Of a stretch of 22,930 nt of DNA, positions 1 through 8,870 are shown in pieces. The stretch spans positions 45,083-68,012 of the forward strand of contig VHZZ01007563.1 in assembly GCA_009801015.1 (NCBI GenBank), given 5' to 3'. Origin of the DNA: Silene noctiflora. Its lineage: Eukaryota > Streptophyta > Magnoliopsida > Caryophyllales > Caryophyllaceae. Numbering within the stretch: the stretch's first letter is position 1; every line of letters begins with the position of its first letter. Position numbers and translations under genes: made by a program. Below the pieces are notes generated by a model, which had not been told where the DNA came from, did no database searches, and worked only from the letters and a program-made list of their open reading frames with translations.

Positions 1-240
1 CAATATTAGCATAAAAACACATTGATAAGTGCAATTTAACATGTAAAATCAAGCTAACATAGGGGGTAAAAATGTATATAAATATCACTTATCATTTGTA
101 AGTGTTTGTGTGGTACAAATTTAATTGTATGGTGGGGTAGTGTATTTGCGTGATCCAAATTTTATTATATGGTGTGTTAGTGCGTTTTCTTAATCTTTGT
201 GTCAAATGAAAGAAGGTTGTTGGGAATATGAGGGAGTATA
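1..240. repeat. Degenerate Stowaway-like MITE end with a 40-bp tandem duplication
   Basis: The segment ends in GAGGGAGTA (231-239), the usual terminal motif of plant Stowaway/mariner-type MITEs, followed by TA. Two diverged copies of a roughly 40-bp unit lie at 116-151 and 156-191, both starting with CAAATTT and sharing the pattern TATGGTG..TAGTG. No left terminus is visible because the window begins inside the repeat. Family assignment rests only on the terminal motif and is tentative. Confidence 0.35.
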
Positions 241-445
241 ATAAAACATATAATATTTTTTATTTTAATAACATATTATTTTAAATTGATAACTTAAATA
301 TTTAAATATGTTAGTTTTTATTATAAAATACGGAGTATTAAGTTATCAAGATAAAATCAAGAGTTCCATATATTAGTGTCTCATGTTTGAGTTTTCTTTT
401 AATTGGGTCAGTCATATTCTATAGAAGTGTCTGATAGGAGAGTTG

Positions 446-552
446 TTTTTTTTTTTTCGTTCAAATGAGCACACTATGTCGCATATAAGAATCGAACCCC
501 CAACCTCACAGTTGAAGTAAAAGAGTTCTTACCACTTCAACTAATTCTTATT
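446..552 (-). mobile_element. tRNA-derived SINE (short, with poly(A) tail)
   Basis: Read on the minus strand, the segment begins near TTAGTTGAAGTGGTAAGAAC (a good RNA polymerase III A box, about 529-545). It continues to GGGGGTTCGATTC (B box, about 488-500) with tRNA-like spacing, and closes in a run of 12 A (T-run at 446-457 on the plus strand). That order of A box, B box, short body and A tail is the layout of plant tRNA-derived SINEs. The body is only about 100 bp, shorter than most plant SINEs, so it may be internally deleted. I could not fix a target-site duplication. It is not a tRNA gene: there is no acceptor-stem pairing. Confidence 0.6.
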
Positions 553-561
553 CTTAAAAAA

Positions 562-1421
562 TACTCCCTCAAGTCCAATCAATTATGTACATCTGATTAA
601 AATACAACTCACGTATGTTATATAAGTGTATAAAAATGATCGGAATAAGTATTAGTGGTCATGGCACCCTTAACTTTTTTTCTAATTTGGCACATGAAAA
701 CCGAAAACCCTGTATAAATTAAGTTACATAATAAAAATGAGTTTTGTTAATGAAAAAAAAAAGCATACTAAATAAATAACAAGTGTTACAAATCATAAAA
801 AATAAAAAATATGAAGTAAAGTCAAGAAAGATAAATAAACATAAATAATTTTTTTAGGTATTTTATTTAAATAATGTTCTGATCCTGAAACTTTAAGAGA
901 ATCCCTCACATATGAATGGAAAAAAATGTCAACTTCTATCTTTTTTATATTTTCATTTTCATCTTATATACTAGTACTAATTACATGTTTTAACCTTTAA
1001 CCTAATGTCAACTTCTATCTTTTTTATCTTTTAATTTCCATAACTATTTGTCGATAAATTTTGACAATTTATCATAATTTTAAGATATGTGTAGAAAAAT
1101 ATACGTCCTCCAAGTTTTTTTTATCAATCTTCTCTATTTCCTTTTTGAATCTATTTTTCTACCTTCCTCTTTCCATTTTTTGTTATCTTTTATTCATTCT
1201 TTTTAAGATATACGTCCTCCAACTTTATTTGTTCTTAATTCTTTATTCATTCTTTATTATCCCCCCATCCCCACCAACTTCCATCATTATATTCAATCTT
1301 CATTCTTTATTTTTTTCTCTCTCCCAACTTACATTACTTTAATCTTTCTTTTTTCATCTTCTTAAGTTCTTATTTTTTGTGCAAAAAACAAAAGGAAGAT
1401 TGATAAAATTTGGAGGGAGTA
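562..1421. repeat. AT-rich interval bounded by Stowaway-like ends, with direct repeats
   Basis: The interval opens with TACTCCCTC (562-570) and closes with GGAGGGAGTA (1412-1421), the inverted ends expected of a Stowaway/mariner-type element. At 860 bp it is longer than a typical Stowaway MITE, so the two ends may belong to different remnants. Inside, a perfect 21-bp direct repeat lies at 928-948 and 1007-1027, and a 13-bp word containing TACGTCCTCC recurs at 1101-1113 and 1210-1222. The 93-codon frame at 1061-1342 has no ATG at its start and reads as low-complexity sequence; I do not regard it as a gene. Confidence 0.3.
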
Positions 1422-1740
1422 TTATAACGGTAAATGTATGAGTTAGACAAAGTCTAACGTAATAAAATTTAAATGGTAAATAAAATAGCCCGGGTTGGGC
1501 AAGATTGAACGCCAAAACTGGTCATCATTAATTTCTTAGAAAAGGCCATTATGTCGTTTTACCTATTATACCTAAACAACAAAAATATATTTCCCCCCAA
1601 AAAAAATCACGTAAAATTTAAAAATTAAGGTGTTGATTTACGCAATACACATTTTACTCATTATAGACGTTTCGACCCTTCCCATTATTTCCCCTTCCAT
1701 TTCACAAACATAATGTGCACTACATTGAAAAGAAAAAGAA

Positions 1741-2181
1741 AAGAGAAAAAACTCATACCACCACCACCACCACTATTAACCACCCTTCACTACCATTGTT
1801 GATCACCCCTCCTCGCGTTCCACCCGCCCACTCCCCTCCACACCGCCTATGATCGTCGACCTCCTCTTCCAACAACAATAACCGCCACACCGACCATTAA
1901 TTCACCCCAAAAGCACACCCACACACTCCCACTCTTCCAACGCCGACCAATACCCTGCTCGACACTGGCAACACCTCATCCGCCACTTAAATCTCCTCAC
2001 CGACGACATTCTCCCTCCCTCCGTTCAGTATCCTCTTCCCCTTAAACCACGATCTCCCTTCCCGCCGCGACACCCTAAGCCACCCTCTGCCTGCGCCGCC
2101 TTACTCCTGCCGTCTTCCACCCACGCCACCACTACAAAACAACCAATTAACAATAAAAATATACATGTAACAAAACCTTAA
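1741..2181 (+). other. C-rich island with an open frame lacking an ATG; possible gene relic
   Basis: About 440 bp of strongly C-rich sequence (CCACCACC runs, CCGCC, CTCCC) stands out sharply from the AT-rich flanks. One frame is open for 99 codons between stops at 1879-1881 and 2179-2181, and includes a non-repetitive stretch reading RHWQHLIRHLNLLTDDILPP. There is no ATG in this frame and no clear splice signal. It could be an eroded exon, a captured gene fragment, or base-composition-driven openness. I do not recognise the peptide. Confidence 0.25.
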
Positions 2182-2740
2182 TTTAAAAAAAAATAAAAAA
2201 AACATTGATTATGCAATTAGTGAATTAAATATATGTTCTACACTCAAATCTCACAAATCTCATTCATAATTGAGAAATCAAGATGGTAGAACTAGCAATG
2301 GGGAAATAAATTATGTTTTAGTTGTTTCCTTAATTAGGGTTATACAAATGAAATTAATAGAGAAAAATTACTAAATTAAATAAAAAATATATTGCGAAAA
2401 TAAACAACGAAATAAATCAACCAACAAGATAGCATCTTATAATTGACCAAACAACTCCAATTCTCCAAATTACAGTTTGTTTAGCTTGATTTCCTCAATT
2501 AGTTACACCCTATGCTTACATATCAACATTTGATAAAAAGTTGTCATCTAATCATACATTCATACCTATTCTTTATTTCTTATATTTACCCTTTCTTTCT
2601 CTTCAACCTTGTCAATTTTCATCCTTTTCAGAGGGAAAAAAACTATCTAACCCTCCTTTTCTCCGATAAAGTTTATACCTTTTCTATTTCATTTTGTCCA
2701 TAACTAAATATATATAATTCATTTCGTGAGAAAGTTGAGC
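2182..2740. other. Non-coding upstream region of the 138-codon ORF
   Basis: AT-rich DNA that turns CT-rich at about 2550-2700, as plant 5' leaders often do. A pyrimidine tract followed by CAG at about 2622-2632 could act as a 3' splice site, so a leader intron is possible. TATATATA at about 2710-2717 is only about 25 nt from the ATG, too close for a normal TATA box for that start. No other feature is seen. Confidence 0.25.
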
Positions 2741-3157
2741 ATGAATTGTATAAAATGCAAACTTTTGAAGAAGCTGAACTCCCATTGTGAAAGAAACAAT
2801 AAATCTTGCAACAATGACGATAAAGATATATCATCATATGTCGCAAAGAAGCGTCTTCGCTACAATGCCTTGGCTAATAGAAGTTGGTCAGGGAACCTAA
2901 TGCCACCCTCTGCCTCTTGTAACAATGCCAATAAACCAGAGGATTACTTGAATCCTCAAAAGAAAGTTAAATTTGCGCATTTTCATAGGCAAGGGAGCGT
3001 GGGCGCCATGCCATGCCACCGCGAGGTGGATGATCATCTTCAAACCCAGCCAAGGTTGGTGAGGAGTGTTGGAAGAAGAAGGGATTGGAGCTTTGAGGAT
3101 TTGGATTTGGATTTGGATTTGGATGTTGTACAAAGGGAAGCCAAGAGACAAAAATGA
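2741..3157 (+). CDS. Hypothetical small basic protein with C-terminal EAR-like Leu/Asp run
   Basis: A 138-codon uninterrupted frame from ATG 2741 to TGA 3155-3157. The frame extends upstream to a GTG at 2726, which is not a plausible plant start, so I use the first ATG. I do not recognise the family. The N-terminus is Cys/Lys rich (CIKC at residues 3-6). Basic patches KKRLR (about 36-40) and KKVKF are possible nuclear localisation signals. Near the C-terminus WSFEDLDLDLDLDVV contains overlapping LxLxL motifs, the form of the plant EAR repression motif. The run is encoded by four perfect GATTTG hexamers (3098-3121), so it may be a chance expansion. There is no membrane segment or signal peptide. 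If real, a small nuclear protein is the simplest guess. No intron is obvious; it could also be the last exon of a longer gene or a chance ORF. Confidence 0.4.
   Translation: MNCIKCKLLKKLNSHCERNNKSCNNDDKDISSYVAKKRLRYNALANRSWSGNLMPPSASCNNANKPEDYLNPQKKVKFAHFHRQGSVGAMPCHREVDDHLQTQPRLVRSVGRRRDWSFEDLDLDLDLDVVQREAKRQK
3098..3121 (+). repeat. (GATTTG)x4 hexanucleotide repeat inside the ORF
   Basis: Four perfect tandem GATTTG units in frame, encoding alternating Asp-Leu. A partial fifth unit (GATGTT) follows. Because the unit is a multiple of three, copy-number change would lengthen or shorten the LxLxL run without breaking the frame. Confidence 0.85.
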
Positions 3158-3265
3158 ACAAAATCTACTTTGGAAATAACCCTTGTTTTGGTACAATCAT
3201 ACACTTATATAACCTAAATATCATGTATAACCTGTATACTATCATGTATAACAGACTAACGGTAG

Positions 3266-3456
3266 GTCTTTTGTACGACCTGGTACGACATAAGAAAAAT
3301 GACCATTCTATGATAAATAACTACTACTTTATGTTAAAAGGTGATCGCTTTTGTTTATTTAAAAGTGACTACTTTTTAACATAAAATGGTCACTTTTTTT
3401 TTTTTTAAATAAAGATGATCAATTTTCTTCCGTGTTGTATGGTACGACAGTTGTAA
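3266..3456. mobile_element. Foldback/MITE-like element
   Basis: About 190 bp that folds back on itself. The central arms are strong: TTTATGTTAAAA at 3328-3339 pairs with TTTTTAACATAAAA at 3373-3386 around a short loop, and GACCATT (3301-3307) pairs with AATGGTC (3385-3391). Outer arms are weaker: the GTACGAC words at 3273-3289 face GGTACGAC at 3441-3448, with AAGAAAAATGACC on the left matching TGATCAATTTTCTT on the right in inverted order. There is no coding capacity. I could not fix the exact ends or a target duplication, so the superfamily is unassigned. It lies about 110 bp downstream of the 138-codon ORF. Confidence 0.5.
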
Positions 3457-3860
3457 AGTATATTTTGCCATTTATAATGTGGGATGATTTTCCATAGTTG
3501 TGATTTGGTATTCCATTTGCAAATGTAAAGTCTATGTGCTTCCATTTTGTTATTTACTTGTAATATATACATTATGTATTATCCCTATTTATTTTTGCAA
3601 TGCACATACACTTTTTTTTTGTTTGCGAAGTAAGCTAGCGTAATAGTGTAATACAAATGCATAGTTACAAAATTTGGTTACATTATGCTCAACGACATTG
3701 CGAGCTTAGGTAGCATTTTTTTCGTGGGTTATGCTATTAATGACGAAGATCTTGTGAACATAAACGTCATATAATATAGATTCTCACTTAAGATCGTTAC
3801 ATAAATTTACGCTATCCCTCATCACTGAGGAGCTTCAACAAGTGACAAGAACAAACTATT
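3457..3860. other. Intergenic DNA, nothing recognisable
   Basis: AT-rich DNA between the foldback element and the 3' end of the minus-strand basic-region gene. T-runs and short A/T words only. No open frame, repeat or RNA gene is supported. Confidence 0.4.
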
Positions 3861-4335
3861 AGGACATCAGTTATGGTACAACAAACAAAAGCTGCCTACG
3901 ATAAACAGCAGCAGATTTATCAGTTCGGTTGGTTGGGGTGGACCTTCATACATGTAAACATAATCCCTTGGCATTCTATCTTCCTGAACGGTTTTTGGGC
4001 ATCTAATCGTCCAGGCAATGAACTGAATTGAGAGCTAGTTCCAATCAAAGATAACTAAACGAAGCAGGATAACCGCAACCCTGAATCTGCATCCTGAATA
4101 TTGAAGGAGTTAACATAGAGTGAGGAACCAAATGCGGCAGGGTTGAGATGGCCTAGTATCATCATAATCTGAGACCATTCAACTAAAATCACCATCCACA
4201 TAGCTATTAACCCACTAGAAACCGAAAACAAGAAAGAACTATTCACAGGTAATTTTATAACGGGACCATCTAGTATGAGAATTTGTACATATAACATTCC
4301 ACTTACCATTGTCGATGTGCTTGGGAAGTAAACGT
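3861..4335 (-). other. Probable 3'-UTR of the basic-region gene, with a possible intron
   Basis: This directly follows the stop codon of the minus-strand CDS and has higher complexity than the intergenic DNA beyond it. A strong donor-like CAATG|GTAAGT has its exon end at 4307. A plausible acceptor, TTCAATATTCAG|GAT, has its AG at 4095-4094, giving a 213-bp candidate intron. The 84-codon frame at 4055-4309 falls mostly inside this candidate intron and looks incidental. The polyadenylation site is not resolved. Confidence 0.4.
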
Positions 4336-4779
4336 CTAGTTCCTCTTCAATCTAGCCTCAGCTTTCCAGTTTCTTCTCCCTAGTTTGCTTCTCACATTTT
4401 CAGTATTGCTTGGTTTTTCTGATTCGGAAGTGCCAGAATGAAAATTTGGCAACTGCTCGGCACCAGGTAAAGACAGGCCAGTTGAAGCAATTCCATTAGA
4501 CATTGTTTCTTGCTTAACTGTATGAAGGTGGGCCCTCCTGGCATCCTTTTTCCAATCTCGCTTGCAATGCACACGAGTTACAGCTTGAACTACAGGTACA
4601 TCTGTTGGCAATACTATCATCTGCATCTGAGATGACTGTTGGGCCGCACAAAGCTTGCTGGAATCGGGTCGAAGTCGTTTCTTTTCCCTGTACCTACGTT
4701 GCCGTTCTCGGCTTTTGAGCCGACGGTTCATGACATCATTGAAGCTAATGCCAATTTCGTTCGGATTAGGAGATTCCAT
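4336..4779 (-). CDS. Small plant protein with bZIP-like basic region
   Basis: 147 codons from ATG (4779-4777) to TAG (4338-4336). Residues about 18-38 (RRLKSRERQRRYREKKRLRP) form a dense basic helix very like a bZIP DNA-binding region (pattern xxRExxRRxRxxKR), but no leucine heptad follows within the next 30 residues. Two short related motifs come later: KRDWKKDARRAH near 73-84 and RRNWKAEAR near the C-terminus, both with R-x-W-K-x-(D/E)-A-R. I recall uncharacterised plant proteins with this RERQRRYR...CKRDWKKDARRAH arrangement; none has a function I can name. A nuclear, nucleic-acid-binding role is inferred from composition. A 3' splice site ends 12 nt upstream of the ATG (AG at 4793-4792), placing the start in the second exon behind a long 5'-UTR intron. 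The frame is intact and codon use is ordinary. Confidence 0.8.
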   Translation of the reverse strand: MESPNPNEIGISFNDVMNRRLKSRERQRRYREKKRLRPDSSKLCAAQQSSQMQMIVLPTDVPVVQAVTRVHCKRDWKKDARRAHLHTVKQETMSNGIASTGLSLPGAEQLPNFHSGTSESEKPSNTENVRSKLGRRNWKAEARLKRN

Positions 4780-4791
4780 AACACAGTGATC

Positions 4792-7293
4792 CTGTTGTAA
4801 GCACCCTTTAGAGAGAGATGTGTTAAAACTTAAAAGGATATCATGCTAGCGTGAGTATGTGGAGATACATTCAATAAGCTAGATCCATGTAATGAGAAGA
4901 GTGGGGAACATCCGGAGTAAAGAAGGAAGGTAATGGAAACTGTTGAAGACATAGACAGCATAATCTTTACCATAGCAAAATAGGCTTGGAAGCACCCCTA
5001 GCTAGAATCTTAGATGAATGGGTAAAGAGTTTATCTAGCTTTGCCATAGGTCTGAGGTTCGAATTCCAGTGAATGCAGCACTAATAGAAAATAGGAGGGA
5101 GAGCTTTATTTCCCTCGGGGTCCTACCAAAGTAACAGGATTAATACAGCTTAAACCTAATTTATTACATCGAAATAAAAGAGGAAAACAATGGCTCCTAA
5201 AGCAAAAGGGAATGCCATCACGCCAAATGTACACAGTACATGTATTAAACGAGTATCCTGTTGTTGACTAGTTACGTTGCATCAAACTGATTGTGAACTT
5301 AAGACAGTATATAATTGCTCCATCTCTTTTCAAATATATACACAGACACATCACCTTGAATAGAGTTGTGGACAGATGGGCGAAAGCTGCTGAAATCGGA
5401 AATCTATTTAAAAAAAAGTGTATGCTGAATAGAAAAAAACATTCAGCCCCCATGAAAAGCTACTCATATTCGTCACTGATTGAGACACTGAGAAATAGAA
5501 CTCTTCAGTATTGCAAAAAATACTTTTTTGTGTGGCAAGTACAGATACACATTTATTAATACCCAGAGTGCAATATATTCCAGCACAGGGTGAACTAGTT
5601 ACTACACAAAAAACTAATAAGAACATTAATTATGTTTTAGAGGATAGAATTTCACGCAGTCTTCTCCTTGTGACTTCAAACTAATGAAGTTGGAGGACTC
5701 TTCTCAGTGATACTAACAGTTTCTCCTGGTTGAAAGGTTTTCAAGTATTCAAGGTCGGAAAAGAGCACACTGGATACAAGACTTAGGAGACTAGTTGGAA
5801 TTACATGTAATCAGAATATGAGCACATTTTGATATCAAATAGATGCTCACTGTTAGAAAAACGTGGAGTCATTAAGGAATATCTAATTATATATATCCAA
5901 GTTGTGATCTCATTAAAAAAAACGTCAAAAGAATTACTTCTCGCTCTATCCTCCTTTCATTTTCCAGTTTAACCCAAGAAATGCGTATTACTTGTAAGCT
6001 ACTCCTACTTTCCTTACATAGACTCACACAGAAAGCAATAAAAGCATATAGACCATACAGCTGGTTTGCATCAATAAACAGAGACCCAAAATATATACGC
6101 CATACTTGTTTAGGGTCTAGGGAATGTGCAACAAAATTGTACCAACTACCAGTTCTTCACTTATACTGGACAGTAACTCACGTGTATATATATAGTGCTA
6201 GGGTTAAAAATTTCAGAGAAAGCAAAAAACTGTCTCTTACATACGATACTACACCTTTCCGAGTACCTCTTACAGAAGAGAAGGTTACATAAGGATCATT
6301 ACAAAATAGAAAATGCTTTGGTGAAATCTAAACATCTATAACAATCAAATCAGATACAGTTTCCAGGCACATAAATTCCCTATATAGAAATGTGAGCAAT
6401 CACTATAACATATTAGCCATCCACTCATTTAATGCCTCACATAAACCCATCTGGAAGTAGATATATCCATGTCATTACCTACTCAACTTCCCTTTCGACC
6501 AACACATCCCAAAACTTGTCTGGCCTCATGAACTGACAACTCTATGTGACTATGTATCTCTTAGCTGAATAATGCTTAATTTCATCGTTCAACTTTCCTC
6601 TTTAGAAGGTGCTCTCGTATAAATTAGGGTTGATGAAGTACAAACCAACTATGATGCGAAAACAGAATCCATGGGTAGGAAAAGCAAACCAACAATGCTA
6701 CACATTTCAAACAACTCCCGCAATATTTCAGAAGTATGTATGGAAATTTCGAGAAATGTAAACAGTCTATTAGAATGGCGGGGTAAGCTAATTACACTAG
6801 TTCATCCATAAGATCACTCTCTTTCAGTCACCAAGATCATCCAACTAGTTGAAGATCATATCGGAACTCTAATCACTATCCCGACGAGCTCTAACAAATG
6901 TTACACAACACCCCAGAACAAACGATTGAAAATTTCCAGACCAAAATAAACCATAGATTTCCTCTTCATCCCACTAAAAAGCTCCCAAATTGAAGTCTAA
7001 AAAAAAAAGAACTTTCAGCTTGCCACCAAAAAATAACCAGAGTTCAAAGCACACAAAATTGAACCAAACATATATACCAAAATCATATTTAAACAAATTA
7101 ACACAAAAAAGTAATGAAAATTGATCTGGGTATTTGATTTAAGCACTTAATTAGGGGATTGAGCTGAATTTCAAAGTAAATAAACGAAATTTATCGAATG
7201 ATGCAGCCTGCAGGGATAATGTAATCAATCAAGAACAATAAACGAAACTCTTAAGAAGATGAAAGACTTAGTAAAGAGATTATGTATGCTCAC
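4792..7293 (-). other. Putative 2.5-kb intron in the 5'-UTR of the basic-region gene
   Basis: On the minus strand a donor TGTGTAG|GTGAGC has its exon end at 7294, and a matching acceptor CTTACAACAG|GATCAC ends at 4792, just before the CDS. Nothing between them has a convincing long coding frame; the open frames at 5268-5626 and 5981-6292 are low-complexity. Further small UTR exons inside cannot be excluded. Long first introns in plant 5'-UTRs often enhance expression, but that role is inference here. Confidence 0.5.
4965..5150 (+). mobile_element. SINE-like fragment inside the 5'-UTR intron
   Basis: GAGGTTCGAATTCCAGTG (about 5050-5070) is close to the tRNA B-box consensus (GGTTCGANTCC, one base off). 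Upstream, GATGAATGGGTAAAGAG at the right distance could be a degraded A box. This arrangement recalls plant tRNA-derived SINEs. No clear poly(A) tail or target duplication is visible. It differs in sequence from the SINE at 446-552, so it would be a different family. Confidence 0.35.
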
Positions 7294-7375
7294 CTACACA
7301 ACACACACAGGTTGTATGGATTGAAGATTTGAGGAGAATGTGATGAGCAAGCTGAAGCTGTCACTGATGAAATTA
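7294..7375 (-). other. Putative 5'-UTR exon 1 of the basic-region gene
   Basis: On the minus strand this is a CT-rich, ATG-free stretch (CTTCAGCTTGCTCATCACAT and onward) ending in a good splice donor, as expected for a plant leader exon. The upstream limit is set by a TATA-like CATAAAAT at about 7398-7406 and is approximate. It would join to the CDS-bearing exon at 4791. Confidence 0.45.
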
Positions 7376-7450
7376 AATGAGATTTTGACTCCAAATTTTA
7401 TGAATTTGAACAAGGTTTGGACTTGGGTCTTGGGAGTTTGAGGTTGATGT
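7376..7450 (-). promoter_or_regulatory. Candidate core promoter of the basic-region gene
   Basis: A TATA-like ATAAAAT at about 7398-7404 on the minus strand lies roughly 30 bp before the CT-rich leader. No other element can be assigned from sequence alone. Confidence 0.3.
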
Positions 7451-8317
7451 CCAAATGTACTTTGTAGGATTAGTGACCAAAAGGTTGGTTTAATTACTTG
7501 GAAATCGTCTTCGCAAAAGAAAACCCAAACCCGAAAAATCGGTCGAAAACATCTTAATTGATATCCTAGTGAAGACCAGACCAGATATGAGTAAACCGAA
7601 TAGTATTTGACACTTACGAAATTGAACCAAGCTAAGACATAATCGAAAGATACTCAAACTTGTATACACTTGAAGAGGATATTATTCGAACTGATTGACT
7701 CGAATTTAAAATATGCATTTTCTTATAAAAACACTCCAACATTAAGAGTTTTTTCATTTATTCTTTAATTAACAATGATACTATGAATTATTATATTTGA
7801 ACTGAAAAATAGAATGTATGTTAACCAAACTGACATCCAACTCAAATAAATAATAACCGAAACTCACTTGAACTGAATTCGGTGGCTAACCGAAATGAAC
7901 CCGGCCCCAAATCAAACTAAAACTAAAATTAAAATCAGCCTGAATAAAATCTTATTTAATCCAATCCGAAATTGAACCGAATGACTCGTTTGTCGGGTCT
8001 ACTTGGAAGTACTAAAAATGGCCACGAGTCAGGTTCCGGCCGATCCGGGCCATGTCCGTTTGGCCTTGAACTTACACATGGCACGAAGTGGCCGGCCGGG
8101 TGCATATGAATTAATATGGTACAAAATATGATAAAGTGCATATGAATTATACTCCAAAAATAGAATAAAGACAACCACCGACACATTAGAATGTTAATCA
8201 TGTCTAGTAGAAGTATGATTTACGTTATGTAAACATTGTTTTTAAACCTTAATAAACATGTACATGAGTGTGACAAACTTTATAAGAAAAATATATTACC
8301 TTATTAATCGACAACTC
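7451..8317. other. Intergenic, repeat-like DNA with a GC-rich pocket
   Basis: About 7500-7990 is rich in recurring words of the form AACCGAA / ACTCGAAT, suggesting decayed repetitive DNA. At 8020-8105 a GC-rich pocket (GGCCACGAGTCAGG, CGGCCGATCCGGGCC, GTGGCCGGCCGGG) resembles GGCC-rich segments common in plant repeats. No coding frame of interest; the 81-codon minus frame at 7956-8201 has no recognisable content. Confidence 0.35.
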
Positions 8318-8359
8318 TCCAATAGAACCGTCATATAGCATATGACGGGTCCAATAGAA
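8318..8359. repeat. Perfect 9-bp-arm hairpin flanked by 10-bp direct repeats
   Basis: CCGTCATAT (8328-8336) and ATATGACGG (8340-8348) are perfect inverted repeats around AGC. They are bracketed by identical TCCAATAGAA words at 8318-8327 and 8350-8359. The layout is that of a tiny palindromic insertion within a duplicated target, or of a compact protein-binding site. Confidence 0.7.
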
Positions 8360-8870
8360 GAGACTAACTCAACATAAGGGTATTATTTATAAAACTGAAA
8401 TTAGAGAAATTGAAAACTTCTGTAGTCAATTATCTTTCCAATCAACGACTCTTCGCCAACGCCAACTACTCCACCGCCTCTCCATCGCCACCTCGATCTC
8501 CATCTTGCTGGTTTTAGGATCATTTCTTCTACCTTTTCAACAACACAGTCCTCTCTCTAATCCTTCCACCAACAAATTACACGAAAAGAAGAACGTTGGC
8601 CACCTGCAACTGGTTTTAGATTTAATCTTATATTTTTCGGTTTTGAAAATGTAAAATCGTTACTTGAAACCACTGAAAATTTTAAATTGAGAACTTTGAA
8701 TGTCGAGTTAGAAAACATGGGTTTTAATACTCTTTATATACTGTGGTTTAACTCCCTTGAATTTTGTGAAATATCTATAAGTTCTAATTTCAAAAACTTT
8801 GAAAAGAAGATCGCTTGGTATAACCGTTCATATCCTTATCTCCGTTACTATTCTTTTCCTTTATAACATT
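8360..8870. other. Anonymous intergenic DNA
   Basis: A short C-rich patch at about 8440-8600 (CCAACGCCAACTACTCCACC, then CT-rich) resembles a plant leader or a degraded exon, but no frame stays open for a meaningful length. The remainder is AT-rich. Confidence 0.3.

Noticed and set aside
488-545. tRNA gene
   Set aside because: A and B boxes are present, but there is no acceptor stem or anticodon arm, and a poly(A) tail follows; a SINE fits better.
2726-2740. GTG-initiated extension of the 138-codon ORF
   Set aside because: GTG is not a usual nuclear start codon in plants; ATG 2741 is preferred.
2897-3196. Minus-strand frames opposite the 138-codon ORF
   Set aside because: Antisense shadow; the Gln-Ile and Pro-Asn runs simply mirror the GATTTG repeat.
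5268-5626. Possible small genes within the 5'-UTR intron (also 5981-6292)
   Set aside because: Low-complexity AT-derived peptides, no conserved motif, and overlapping frames on both strands.
8020-8105. CpG-island promoter
   Set aside because: The pocket is under 100 bp, GGCC-rich like plant repeats, and has no gene beside it.
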